Part shown: piece after piece, positions 31,761 to 40,359 of the stretch
Layout: the number at the start of each line of letters is the position of its first letter
Numbering within the stretch: position 1 is the first letter of the stretch
Assembly: GCF_003391135.1 (NCBI RefSeq)
Contig: NZ_CP031455.1
Span: 8,459,501-8,523,500 of the forward strand
Direction: 5' to 3'
Source: Streptoverticillium olivoreticuli subsp. olivoreticuli
Lineage (GTDB): Bacteria; Actinomycetota; Actinomycetes; Streptomycetales; Streptomycetaceae
DNA length: 64,000 nucleotides
Translations under genes and position numbers: made by a program
Notes under the pieces: generated by a model
Database searches by the model: none
What the model saw: only the letters and a program-made list of their open reading frames with translations
Told to the model about the DNA's origin: nothing

Positions 31761-34589
31761 TCAGCCGCAGTTGCCGGCCGGGCGGTTGCGGGTCACCAGG
31801 TCGCTGTAGCCGGTCGTGGCGTCGATCCATACGACCTGCCTGCTGCCGGTCGCCGCCGCCGAGAGCTGCTCGCCGCGGTTGCAGGAGACCCGGCCCCGGT
31901 ACTTGCCGTCCGCCGAGAGCTGCCACAGCTTGGTCAGTGCCTCGTTGCTGTTCCGGCCGCCGGGCAGCCCCGCGGTGACCGTCACCGCGTCCTCGGAGGC
32001 CGACAGGTCGTAGGCCGGCAGGGCGCCCGGGCCCGACGCCGGGCTGATGTCCACCACGCCCGAGCCGTCCAGGTTCGCGCGGCGCACCGCCGTCCGGTTC
32101 GTCGCCTGGTCCTCCCTCGCCAGCCAGAAGACGCTCGAGCCGTTGATGGCGGTCCCGCTGATGCCCGCGGGCGTGCCGAGCTGTTGCATCGGCGTCCTCT
32201 TGCCTGTGGCGAGGTCGAGCACCTCGGTGGCGTACGTCCGGACACGGCTCCCGCGGGAGAACTTCGCGTAGGCGATGCGGCCGTGGCTGATCGACGGGAA
32301 GCCCGTTGTGAAACCGGGTTCCTCCGACACCTGGACCGGGGTCTGGGTCGGGTCGCTCAGCCGCATGTACGCCACATGACGGCGGGAGGGGGACGGTGCG
32401 GTCTCCAGGACGACGACGTCGCCCTCGACGCGCACCTCGTTCGCACCGCGGCGACTCGACCACAAGGTCTTGATCGGTCCGCCGGCGAGCGGCCGCGCCA
32501 GGATCGTCACGGACCGGCGGCCGTACGCCTGCCACACCACGGTTTTGCCGTCGGTGGCCGGGTTGACGTGGTAGCGGCCGTCGTTGGGGCTGATCAGCTT
32601 CTTCTCGCCGGTGCCGTCGATGCGGCCCGCCCAGACCGAGTACGGCTCGGACCCGACCTCGTCGGACTTCGACGCGGCCCACCAGCCGCCGCCCGCGCCC
32701 ACGGCCGAATTGGTCGTGTTCACCCTGCCGAGCAGCTGGTCGGAGTCCACGCCCGTCGCCAGTTCCCAGCCGGGCACGATGCCGTGGGCGCTGAAGGACC
32801 GCTCGACGGCCCTGAGGTCCCGGTCCGTGATCTTGAGGTCCTTCGCCGCGGCGATGACCGCCTCGCGTGCCTCGGTGAAGCCGTCGAGCGGGGTCATGTA
32901 CTCCGTGAGCGCCTTGTAGACGATCCTGTCGGCGAGCGTGCGGTCGAGGTCCTTGCGGATGTCCCACAGTGCGCCCGAGAAGATCGTGGAGTTGAGGTGC
33001 ACACCGCCGTTGTCCGTTGCGAAGCCCACGCCCAGGAAGGACTTGGAGGCGGTCCTCCCGTCGTTCAGGTCGCGGATGGCGCACGCGCGCGGGGACTTCG
33101 TACGGCACAGCAAGTCGCCCAGCAGCCCCGAGTCGGGGCTGTCCATGGGGATGCCGTAGGCGTCGGTCTTGATGGCGTTGCCGAAGTAGTCGGCGAGCGC
33201 CTCGTTGAGGGCGCCGGACTGGCCGGCGTAGACGAGGTTCGCGGTGTTCTCGACGACGCCGTGGGTCATCTCGTGACCGACCACGTCCAGGCCGGCGGAG
33301 AGCGGCCGGAACTCCGCGTCACCGCCGCCGTACACCATCTTGGTGCCGTCCCAGAAGGCGTTGACGTACGGCGTGCCGCCGAAACCGACGACGCCGACCA
33401 GGGAGTTTATGGCCATGCCACGGCCGTCCAGGCTGTTCCGGCCGTGCACCTGCCGGTAGTAGTCGTACACCTTGCCCGCCGCCCAGTGGGCGTCGACGGC
33501 ACCGGATTCGGTGGCCTCCTTGCCGAAGTTCGGGCCCGCCGAGCCGAACTCCTGGATGCCGGACGGCCACGTCCCCTGCACATCGCCGACGCTCGTGCCG
33601 CGCGCGTCCCAGGTGGCGAGGGCGTTCTTGCTGCTGTCCTGCATCCGGGAGCCGTCGCGCATGACGTATTCCTTGCGCGCCTCGTCCCGCACCAGATCCA
33701 GCTCGACGGTCTTCCCGTCGAGCTTGACGCCCGAGCCCCGCACCCCCGGTTCCTCGGCGGGACCTCGGGAAGCGTCCGCCGCGGCCGGACCCCCGCTCCC
33801 GGAAAGCTGTCCGGGGCCTGCGAATGTCCTGATCCCGCTGTACTGGAGGACCGGATAGCCGGCCTGCGCGTCGACGTACACCTCGTGCAGCACCGGCTCG
33901 CCGGTGGCCGGGTCCGAACCCCGCACGGTCACGTGCCGGGTGAGCACGCCCGGCCCCCTGGGCAGGACGACCAGCCCGCGGTCGGTGCCGGTCAGCCGGG
34001 GCGCCGAGCCGTCCTCCCCGCCGTCGTCCTTGCCGGGCCTCTTCGAGCCGAGCCGCGCCACGGTCGCGTCGACCGCCCGCTCCACGGCCAGCGCCTCGTC
34101 GATCGCGGGGGTGGTGTCCGCCTTCAGCCCGGTGAAGTACTTGCCGGACGTGCCGGTGACGACCCGCTTGCCGTTCTTGTTCTCCATGCGGACGACGTAC
34201 TGGCCGCCCAGCACGTCCACCCCGTGGTGCTGCTGCTGGAACCGTACGGTCTCCGACCCGCCGACGGCGGTGGACCGCAGGGGCCTCAGGTCACGGCCGG
34301 GGTTCGTGATCCGGTAGCGGCCCGGCTTGTCCGCGAGATGCCCGCGCGCCGCGTCCGTCGCGCTCTGCGTCGCCTTCACCGGTTCCCGGATGCCCTCCAC
34401 CAAGGTGGGCGTCGCGGTGTCCCGCCCCGGGATCACCTCCCCGGGACCGGGTGGCGGGGGCGTCGCCGCGTGGGCGGGCACCGCCGAAACGACAAGTGCG
34501 GCGGCGCTGATCAGCGCCGCCGCACCGGATATGCCGCTCCGTGCCCTGGATGCTCTCGGTCTTCTCGCACGTGCCGTGGGCTGCCGCAA
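31761..34589 (-). CDS. Secreted M4 (thermolysin-type) metalloprotease with C-terminal propeller-like domain
   Basis: 942 residues from TTG 34589, chosen over the ATG 51 bases upstream because GGAGGGGGAG lies five bases before it and the signal peptide (basic run, then AALISAAALVVSAVPAHA) then sits at the true N-terminus. An FTP/PepSY-like propeptide covers about 60-270. The catalytic M4 domain has zinc site HEMTH in DVVGHEMTHGVVEN with the third ligand in ALNEALADYFGNA. From about residue 610 there are TolB-like repeats (ISHGRIAYAKF, INGSSVFWLA, ATGSRQVVWIDA), unusual for M4 enzymes, which may bind substrate or wall. Extracellular nutrition or developmental protease. Confidence 0.88.
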   Translation of the reverse strand: MRQPTARARRPRASRARSGISGAAALISAAALVVSAVPAHAATPPPPGPGEVIPGRDTATPTLVEGIREPVKATQSATDAARGHLADKPGRYRITNPGRDLRPLRSTAVGGSETVRFQQQHHGVDVLGGQYVVRMENKNGKRVVTGTSGKYFTGLKADTTPAIDEALAVERAVDATVARLGSKRPGKDDGGEDGSAPRLTGTDRGLVVLPRGPGVLTRHVTVRGSDPATGEPVLHEVYVDAQAGYPVLQYSGIRTFAGPGQLSGSGGPAAADASRGPAEEPGVRGSGVKLDGKTVELDLVRDEARKEYVMRDGSRMQDSSKNALATWDARGTSVGDVQGTWPSGIQEFGSAGPNFGKEATESGAVDAHWAAGKVYDYYRQVHGRNSLDGRGMAINSLVGVVGFGGTPYVNAFWDGTKMVYGGGDAEFRPLSAGLDVVGHEMTHGVVENTANLVYAGQSGALNEALADYFGNAIKTDAYGIPMDSPDSGLLGDLLCRTKSPRACAIRDLNDGRTASKSFLGVGFATDNGGVHLNSTIFSGALWDIRKDLDRTLADRIVYKALTEYMTPLDGFTEAREAVIAAAKDLKITDRDLRAVERSFSAHGIVPGWELATGVDSDQLLGRVNTTNSAVGAGGGWWAASKSDEVGSEPYSVWAGRIDGTGEKKLISPNDGRYHVNPATDGKTVVWQAYGRRSVTILARPLAGGPIKTLWSSRRGANEVRVEGDVVVLETAPSPSRRHVAYMRLSDPTQTPVQVSEEPGFTTGFPSISHGRIAYAKFSRGSRVRTYATEVLDLATGKRTPMQQLGTPAGISGTAINGSSVFWLAREDQATNRTAVRRANLDGSGVVDISPASGPGALPAYDLSASEDAVTVTAGLPGGRNSNEALTKLWQLSADGKYRGRVSCNRGEQLSAAATGSRQVVWIDATTGYSDLVTRNRPAGNCG

Positions 34590-34744
34590 GGTCTCCCCCT
34601 CCGCGTATGTCCGGCCGGTCACGACCGACGGCCGGGACATTTCCGAGCGGAGCCATGCAAGCGGTGATGCGCCGCCGCATCAATGGGAGAGAGGAGGCGG
34701 GGGAAGAGTTTCGGCCGTCCCCCGCCTCGAGGGCCGACCGGGGA

Positions 34745-35974
34745 TCACCGGCCGTCGCCTTCCAACTGCCGCACCGTTGTGCGGTCGTAGTCGGGCAGGG
34801 CGATGTCGTCGGCCTTGGCGAACTGCGCGGCCATCAGGTTCCGCATCGGCCACCGGTTCATCGAGCGCATGGAGAGGTCGCGCAGCCGGATGGCGAGCGC
34901 GCTGGAGGGCGCGTATCCCGAGGCGCCGCCGGGTGGCAGCTGCTGGGCCTGGGTGACATAGGGGCGCATGACCCGGTCGTAGTTCCTGAAGGCGACGCGG
35001 TGGTCGCCGTCGGCGGTGGCGAGTTCACCGGCCAGTACGTAGGCGCCGACCAGGGCCAGGCTGGTGCCCAGGCCGGTGAGGGGCGTCGGGCAGTAGCCGG
35101 CGTCGCCGAGCAGGACGACCCGGCCTTCGGACCAGCGGTCGAGGCGGACCTGACCCATCGAGTCGAAGAAGAAGTCGGGCGCCGTGCGCATCGCCCGCAA
35201 CAGGCGCGGCACCTCCCACCCGGCGTCGGCGAAGCGCCGGGCGATCAACTGCTGCTGTGCGGCGGGATCGCGGCGGTCGTGGCGAAGCGGCCCCGACCGG
35301 AAGCTGAGACCGGCCTTGACCTCGCCGGGCAGACGGCCCGGCCGGGCCGACGCGACGAGCCCGCCGGGCGCGTTGTACATCTGGAACCAGCCGTCGAGGT
35401 CCATCTCCTCGGTGACCGTGAACCAGGCGGTGTAGAGGTCCAGCGGACGGACGCACGTCGTCTCCGGGCCGAAGGCCAGCGCGCGCACCACGGAGTGCAG
35501 CCCGTCCGCGCCGACGACCAGCCCGAAGCGGCGCGGTGCGGCCTTCTCGAAGGTGACGTCGACCCCGCTGTCGTCCTGGACGAGCCCGGTGACGGTGTCG
35601 TCGAAGAGGTACTCGGTGTCCGGCAGGGTGGATTCGTACATCAGGCGGCCGAGGTCACCGCGCAGGATCTCGATCTCGGAGACGATCCCCTCGCCGCCGA
35701 AGCTGTCCGCCGGCATCCGGGCGGTGACGCGGCCGGACGCGTCGACGAACGCGAGGCCACGCTGCTCGACGCTCAGTTCCCGGGCCCGGTCCAGCAGGCC
35801 CATCCGTGAGACCACGGTGCGGCCCGCGCCGCGCAGATCCACGGTCTGTCCCCCCGGCCGGGGGGCCGGCGCGCGCTCGACGACCGTGACGGTGAAGCCT
35901 GCGGTGCGTAGCCAGTACGCAAGGGCGGGACCGGCGATGCCGCCGCCGGAGATGAGTACGTCGGTGTTCTGCAT
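34745..35974 (-). CDS. FAD-dependent monooxygenase (TetX/PHBH-like)
   Basis: 409-residue class A flavoprotein hydroxylase. ATG 35974 begins MQNTDVLISGGGIAGPALAY, the FAD-binding GxGxxG motif. The DG motif is VVGADGLHSVVRAL and the second FAD site is GRVVLLGDAGYCPTPLTGLG. Enzymes of this type oxidise aromatic or tetracycline-like compounds and may be degradative or resistance enzymes. It is divergent from a GntR-TetR regulator across a short region with two identical palindromes, so it is probably that regulator's target. Confidence 0.9.
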   Translation of the reverse strand: MQNTDVLISGGGIAGPALAYWLRTAGFTVTVVERAPAPRPGGQTVDLRGAGRTVVSRMGLLDRARELSVEQRGLAFVDASGRVTARMPADSFGGEGIVSEIEILRGDLGRLMYESTLPDTEYLFDDTVTGLVQDDSGVDVTFEKAAPRRFGLVVGADGLHSVVRALAFGPETTCVRPLDLYTAWFTVTEEMDLDGWFQMYNAPGGLVASARPGRLPGEVKAGLSFRSGPLRHDRRDPAAQQQLIARRFADAGWEVPRLLRAMRTAPDFFFDSMGQVRLDRWSEGRVVLLGDAGYCPTPLTGLGTSLALVGAYVLAGELATADGDHRVAFRNYDRVMRPYVTQAQQLPPGGASGYAPSSALAIRLRDLSMRSMNRWPMRNLMAAQFAKADDIALPDYDRTTVRQLEGDGR

Positions 35975-36050
35975 AGTGAGAAATGTACGACGTACGCAGC
36001 GATCGGACAAGCGCATCAGGCCAGTATTCAAGGGGGAGTTGATGCGTAGT

Positions 36051-36060
36051 GCACTAGTGC
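36051..36060. promoter_or_regulatory. Palindrome GCACTAGTGC, copy 1
   Basis: Perfect ten-base palindrome preceded by TAGT, so that TAGTGCACTA is also symmetric. It lies between the monooxygenase and regulator genes and recurs 68 bases away. Candidate operator of the GntR-TetR protein. Confidence 0.6.
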
Positions 36061-36118
36061 TGGAGCGGTAGCGGGGGGAGTTTCCGCGGAGATTCGGCTA
36101 GGGTGGTGCGCCGATGGT

Positions 36119-36128
36119 GCACTAGTGC
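36119..36128. promoter_or_regulatory. Palindrome GCACTAGTGC, copy 2
   Basis: Second perfect copy, ending three bases before the likely regulator start codon. The placement suggests autorepression. Confidence 0.6.
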
Positions 36129-36130
36129 GG

Positions 36131-37117
36131 ATGGAGATGTCGGTGGATCAGGGAAGAGGGCCGCGCTACAGCCGGATCGTCGCCGAACTGCGGCAGCGGA
36201 TCGAGGCGGGCGAGTTGGCGCCGGGCGATCGCGTACCGTCCACCCGCGAGATCACCCGGCAGTGGAACGTCGCGATGGCCACCGCGACCAAAGTGCTCAC
36301 CGAACTCCGCCGCGAAGGCCTGGTCCGCGCGGTCCCGGGCGTCGGGACGGTCGTCGCCGAGGGGCGGCCGGCGCGTACCGACCGCCCCTCGGTGACGACG
36401 CGCCCGGTCGCGCCCCCGGCCCCGGCGGTGTCCACCCGCCGCGGCAAGGCCCCGGAGCAGGCGCTCACCCTCGGGCGGATCGTCGCCGCGGCCATCGCGG
36501 TCGCCGACGTGGAAGGGCTGGCCACGGTCTCGATGCGCCGGGTCGCCGCCGGGCTCGGGGTGTCGACCATGGCGCTGTACCGGCACGTGACCGACAAGGA
36601 CGACCTGGTGACGCGGATGACGGACGCGGCCTTCGCCCAATGGCCGCTCCCCGAAAGCCCGCCGGAGGGCTGGCGCGAGCGGCTCGCGCTCGTCGCCCGG
36701 ATGCTGTGGGACATGTTCCGCCGCCACCCGTGGCTCGCACCGGCCCTGTCGGTGACCCGGCCGCAGCCGATCGCCGGCGCGCTGCCCTACACCGAGTGGG
36801 TGCTCGCCACCCTGGACAGGAGCGGTCTCGACCTCCCGACCGCCCTCAGCGTGCACCTCACCCTCTTCAACTACATCCGCGGCACCGCGGTCAACGTCGA
36901 GATGGAGGCGGAGGCGGAAGCGCTCACCGGCATGGACAACGAGGAGTGGATGGACACTCAGGAACCCGCCCTCCAGGCGATCCTGGCCATCGACCGGTTC
37001 CCGACCCTCGAGCGGCTCACCGCGGGCGAGTACGACTTCGACCTCGACGCCCTGTTCGAGTTCGGCCTGCAGCGCCTCCTCGACGGCATGGCGCCCCTCC
37101 TGGAAGGGGCGCCCTGA
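36131..37117 (+). CDS. GntR-TetR fusion transcriptional regulator
   Basis: About 328 residues with two DNA-binding domains in series. Residues about 10-78 are a GntR winged helix (YSRIVAELRQRIEAGELAPG ... TATKVLTELRREGLV). Residues about 112-165 are a TetR helix-turn-helix (VSMRRVAAGLGVSTMALYRHV), followed by a TetR_C ligand domain. The start is uncertain: GTG 36125, ATG 36131, ATG 36137 and GTG 36143 are all in frame, and GGAG supports 36143. It likely represses itself and the divergent monooxygenase through the twin palindromes. Confidence 0.88.
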   Translation: MEMSVDQGRGPRYSRIVAELRQRIEAGELAPGDRVPSTREITRQWNVAMATATKVLTELRREGLVRAVPGVGTVVAEGRPARTDRPSVTTRPVAPPAPAVSTRRGKAPEQALTLGRIVAAAIAVADVEGLATVSMRRVAAGLGVSTMALYRHVTDKDDLVTRMTDAAFAQWPLPESPPEGWRERLALVARMLWDMFRRHPWLAPALSVTRPQPIAGALPYTEWVLATLDRSGLDLPTALSVHLTLFNYIRGTAVNVEMEAEAEALTGMDNEEWMDTQEPALQAILAIDRFPTLERLTAGEYDFDLDALFEFGLQRLLDGMAPLLEGAP

Positions 37118-37156
37118 GACCGTGACGCCGCCGTCACGTACGCCGGTGGCCGCCGG

Positions 37157-38533
37157 TCACCCGGAGACGGCGGACAGCACGATGCGCACGGAGTCGTCGG
37201 CTATCCGCTGTGCGCGTGGCGCCGGGACCATGTCGTCGACGTGGCTGAAGTTCCAGGCGAGGCCGCCGTGGCTGGTGTTGGCGGTCGCCACGATGGCGCC
37301 CGTCACCGAGATGGCCGCGACGAGCTGGGTGTCCGAGACGCGCCAGGGGCCCACCCGGTCGGGGAAGTCGTAGCGGCCGATGTTGGACAGGCAGAGGTTG
37401 AGCGGCCCCTGCTCGTCCATGTACCGCATGAACGCCTCGCTGTCGGCGGGCGACTTCGGCCCCGCCTGGTCCATCAGGTTCAGCATGGTCAGGTGCTCCT
37501 CGCGCCCCCGGCGGCCCGCCAGGTCCCGGCTGACGGCGCGGGCCATGGGCCACAGGTCCGCGCCGGGCTCGTAGCGGACGCGGGAGGGAAGCGTGGAGGC
37601 GTAACTTCCGGCGTCGCCGTAGGAGACGGCCGTCTCCAGCTCGTGGCGGAAGTCGACCGGGGAGCCGATCGAGAAGTACGCGGGCTCCGCCGTCCCCGCC
37701 TCCCGGGCGACGGCGGCCACCATCGCGGCGGCGAGGGCCCCGTGGACGGTGGTGCCGTGCCGCTTGCAGGCCCGCTGGAGCAGCCCCACCTGCTCCGCGG
37801 TGAGCGACCGGTGCACCATCCGGGTACGCCGCTGCGCGAAGGGGACCGCCCGGCTGGGCAGCACCCGCCGCGGTCGCAGCCGCTCGGCCTCCTGTCCGTC
37901 GCGCTCCATCAGCTCCTTGAGCGCGAGGGCGCCCTCGGCGCCCCGGTGCCGGCGGGGGAGCAGGTCCTCCGCGGCGGGCAGTGCCCGCCGCGACGTACGC
38001 TCCGGCTCCTCGCCCGCCGCCAGCCGGGCGGCAATCTCCAGCCACTCCCTGAGCACGGACAGGCCCGTCATGCCGTCGGCGACGCAGTGGGAGGCGGTGA
38101 GGATCAGGTCGTGGACATCCTCCGGGTGCGCGGCGTCCGCCGGCCGCGTGATGACGGCGGCGCGCAGCAGCGGGCCGGTGCGCCATTCGATGCGCTCCAC
38201 CAGCTCGTAGTCGTTCGCCTCGCGTTCCCACCGGGTGTCGGCCTCGGGGTCCCCGGGCGTCACCTCGACATGGCGCAGCGGGACCGGCACGTCGTCCACC
38301 GGGCGGAAGGCGGGCCGCTCGCCGTTCTCGTCACAGGTGATCGCGGCGCGCAGCAGCGGGTGCCGGGACTGGAGGACGTCCAGCGCGCGGCGCAGCAACG
38401 GCAGCGGCAGGGACCCGTGGACGCGGGTGCGGACGAGGCCGCTGAGCGGCGAGGTCCGGTCGGCCGTCCAGTACCAGCGCTCCACCGGGCTGAGCTCGCG
38501 GCGGAGGACGGTGTTCCCGGGCTGCTGTGACAT
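37157..38533 (-). CDS. Stand-alone condensation-type acyltransferase (PapA-like)
   Basis: 458-residue member of the CoA-dependent acyltransferase/NRPS condensation superfamily. The active-site motif HxxxDG is present as SHCVADGMT near residue 165; the structural motif region is IGSPVDFRHE, where the usual DFG-like segment would be. ATG 38533 follows GAGGAGAAC. Stand-alone proteins of this kind transfer acyl groups to alcohols or amines on glycolipids, polyketides or peptides. No synthase lies adjacent, so donor and acceptor are unknown. A perfect palindrome upstream suggests control by a TetR-type repressor. Confidence 0.8.
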   Translation of the reverse strand: MSQQPGNTVLRRELSPVERWYWTADRTSPLSGLVRTRVHGSLPLPLLRRALDVLQSRHPLLRAAITCDENGERPAFRPVDDVPVPLRHVEVTPGDPEADTRWEREANDYELVERIEWRTGPLLRAAVITRPADAAHPEDVHDLILTASHCVADGMTGLSVLREWLEIAARLAAGEEPERTSRRALPAAEDLLPRRHRGAEGALALKELMERDGQEAERLRPRRVLPSRAVPFAQRRTRMVHRSLTAEQVGLLQRACKRHGTTVHGALAAAMVAAVAREAGTAEPAYFSIGSPVDFRHELETAVSYGDAGSYASTLPSRVRYEPGADLWPMARAVSRDLAGRRGREEHLTMLNLMDQAGPKSPADSEAFMRYMDEQGPLNLCLSNIGRYDFPDRVGPWRVSDTQLVAAISVTGAIVATANTSHGGLAWNFSHVDDMVPAPRAQRIADDSVRIVLSAVSG

Positions 38534-38585
38534 GACGTCAGTTCTCCTCGTGGGATCCGGCGGGCGGTCTTGATCAACATCATGT

Positions 38586-38599
38586 CTACTCGCGAGTAG
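38586..38599. promoter_or_regulatory. Perfect palindrome CTACTCGCGAGTAG
   Basis: Fourteen-base palindrome 52 bases upstream of the acyltransferase start. The CTACT/AGTAG half-site also occurs in the long dyad beside the TetR gene at 39454-39491, which suggests that the same repressor reads both. Confidence 0.5.
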
Positions 38600-38804
38600 G
38601 TGTGGTGTTGACCCGAGGTGACGAGAGAGTGGATCAAGACGGGACGTCGTCAACGGCTGCCGACGCCTTCGAAGGGTGCATATGGGGCAATAAATCTCGA
38701 AGTTCCCGCCGTCGACTCCGTCCGATACGGCGCGGCATGTCCGTACCGCCGTCGAGAATGGCGGGAATTGAGAGGTGCGGTCAGGGGAGTGTCCTGAACA
38801 TCCG
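38600..38804. other. Intergenic, no gene seen
   Basis: Stretch between the acyltransferase promoter region and the 3' end of the TetR gene. No frame looks coding. Confidence 0.5.
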
Positions 38805-39413
38805 TCAGGTGTCGGTGTCGCCCAGGAGCCGGTCGACGTCCGTGACCGCGGCCAGCGCGCCGCGCAGGGCGCCGACGGACATGGCGTGCAACTCGGCGCG
38901 GGAGAACGCCTCGTCCGTGAGCCATTCCACGCACAGTGCGCGGACGAACACCAGCCAGCTCGTCAGCGCGGCGGAGACCGTGTCCCTGGGCCCGCCGCCG
39001 AGCCCGGTGGCGTCGAGCACGCGCTGCCTCAGCTCGGCCAGCTCGTCGGCGATGATGGCCTGGATCACGGGGTCGCCCACGAGCTCCCTGTTCGCGGCGA
39101 GCACCGTGTTCCGGTTCGCGGCGAAGTAGTCGAAGTGGATGTCGAGCCCCGCGGAAAGCTGCTCCAGCAGAGGGCCCGAAGGATCGATCCGTGTGTCGGT
39201 CAGCAGCCGGTCCGCGGCCTGCCGGTAGATCGCGGCGAACAGCGCGCGCTTGTTGGGGAAATAGCGGTAGAGGAGGGCCCGGGAGACGCCGGCCCGCTCG
39301 GCGATGTCCTCCATCAGCACGTCGTGGTACGGCTTCGCCGCGAACAGGCGGGCTCCGGTGGCGAGCAACTGGTCGCGGCGCTCACCGGGGTCGAGCCTGC
39401 GGCGTGTCGTCAC
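38805..39413 (-). CDS. TetR-family transcriptional regulator
   Basis: 202 residues from GTG 39413. Helix-turn-helix ILMEDIAERAGVSRALLYRYF-type segment at about residues 33-52, followed by a helical ligand-binding domain with no recognisable family-specific motif. It is divergent from a DUF4345 membrane protein gene across 92 bases containing an exceptional 15-bp-arm inverted repeat, which is the obvious operator. Confidence 0.92.
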   Translation of the reverse strand: MTTRRRLDPGERRDQLLATGARLFAAKPYHDVLMEDIAERAGVSRALLYRYFPNKRALFAAIYRQAADRLLTDTRIDPSGPLLEQLSAGLDIHFDYFAANRNTVLAANRELVGDPVIQAIIADELAELRQRVLDATGLGGGPRDTVSAALTSWLVFVRALCVEWLTDEAFSRAELHAMSVGALRGALAAVTDVDRLLGDTDT

Positions 39414-39453
39414 GCGGCCCAGATTACTTGACGCGTGTCTATCAATGCTCCTA

Positions 39454-39491
39454 CCTTCGCCTTAGTAGACGTCTGCCTACTAAGGCGAAGG
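39454..39491. promoter_or_regulatory. Long inverted repeat between TetR and DUF4345 genes
   Basis: Perfect 15-base arms CCTTCGCCTTAGTAG and CTACTAAGGCGAAGG around ACGTCTGC. Centrally placed between divergent start codons. The inner TAGTAG...CTACTA portion is a typical TetR operator, and the full repeat could bind two dimers. Confidence 0.65.
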
Positions 39492-39505
39492 GGTGACCAC
39501 TCGAC

Positions 39506-39922
39506 ATGGCCGCGCTCCTCAAATGGCTTTCATGGATCATGGGAATCGCCTGTGCGGCGATCGGCGCCGCCCACATCGTCTCCGGCATGGCCTCGGTGCC
39601 CGACGGGGACTCGGGCGGTGCGACCGTCGACAGTCTGGTGCGCTTCTTCGGCGCGATCTTCCTCGGTTACGGCCTGGCCTGGATCTGGGTGGCCCGGCAG
39701 TCGCCGATCCCGTCGAAGGCGGTGCGCCTGCTCGCCGGGATCTTCCTCCTAGGCGGCGTCAGCAGGCTCGTGTCCTGGGCCGACGTCGGCCGCCCGAACG
39801 GGTTCCAGCTGGTCCTGATGGCCATTGAACTCGCCCTGCCGCCGCTCTACTTCTGGCTGTCGACCGCCGGTGAACGGGAGGCGGCGGACCGCCCGCGCGA
39901 CTCCGCCGGCCTGCGGGGGTAG
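39506..39922 (+). CDS. DUF4345-type membrane protein
   Basis: 138 residues with four hydrophobic segments (LSWIMGIACAAIGAAHIV, FFGAIFLGYGLAWIWVA, LLAGIFLLGGVSRLVSW, LVLMAIELALPPLYFWL). The pattern fits DUF4345. ATG 39506 follows AAGGGGTG. It is divergent from the TetR gene and probably repressed by it. Its 3' end overlaps that of the convergent S26 peptidase gene by 76 bases. Function unknown. Confidence 0.8.
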   Translation: MAALLKWLSWIMGIACAAIGAAHIVSGMASVPDGDSGGATVDSLVRFFGAIFLGYGLAWIWVARQSPIPSKAVRLLAGIFLLGGVSRLVSWADVGRPNGFQLVLMAIELALPPLYFWLSTAGEREAADRPRDSAGLRG

Positions 39923-40359
39923 ACCCGAAGACCCGCACCCGGCCGGCGCAGGACCACCCCCAGCACCCGGTCCGCCGGAAAGTACCCCAACTCCCGCGAG
40001 TCGACGCTGACCGCACGATTGTCCCCGAGAAGCACCAGCTTGCCCGGGGGCACGCGCTCCTGCGGCACCGAGGCCAGAGCGCGCGGCACCCGGTCCCCGG
40101 GGACCGCCTCCACCCGCTTGATCAGCCACTGCCGCCCCCGTACGTCGGCCGCGGACCGTACGGGGCCGCCCGGCCACGTACCGCCCCGCGCCGGCCGCTC
40201 GGCCACCACCACGTGCCCCACGGCGGGCGGTGGACCGCGCCGCACCAGCACGCGGTCGCCGTCCTGGAAGGCCGGCGCCATGCTCGCCCCGCGGACGGTG
40301 ACCACCACCAGCTTGCGCGACAGCGCCGCGAGGGCGAGCGCCACCCACCCCGGGGTCAT
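39847..40359 (-). CDS. S26-family signal peptidase
   Basis: 170-residue serine protease of the type I signal peptidase fold. Catalytic Ser is in VRGASMAPAFQDGD; the general-base Lys is in IKRVEAVPGD; the later GDNRAVSVDSRELGYF is the conserved box E. The ATG overlaps the stop of the ABC exporter gene. As the last gene of the Cys-rich peptide operon it may remove the leader during or after export. Similar short S26 proteins also process nickel superoxide dismutase, but no such gene is here. Confidence 0.87.
   Translation of the reverse strand: MTPGWVALALAALSRKLVVVTVRGASMAPAFQDGDRVLVRRGPPPAVGHVVVAERPARGGTWPGGPVRSAADVRGRQWLIKRVEAVPGDRVPRALASVPQERVPPGKLVLLGDNRAVSVDSRELGYFPADRVLGVVLRRPGAGLRVYPRRPAESRGRSAASRSPAVDSQK

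Noticed and set aside
34590..34640. ATG 34640 as start of the M4 protease
   Set aside because: No ribosome site there; the TTG 51 bases downstream has a strong one and gives a cleaner signal peptide.
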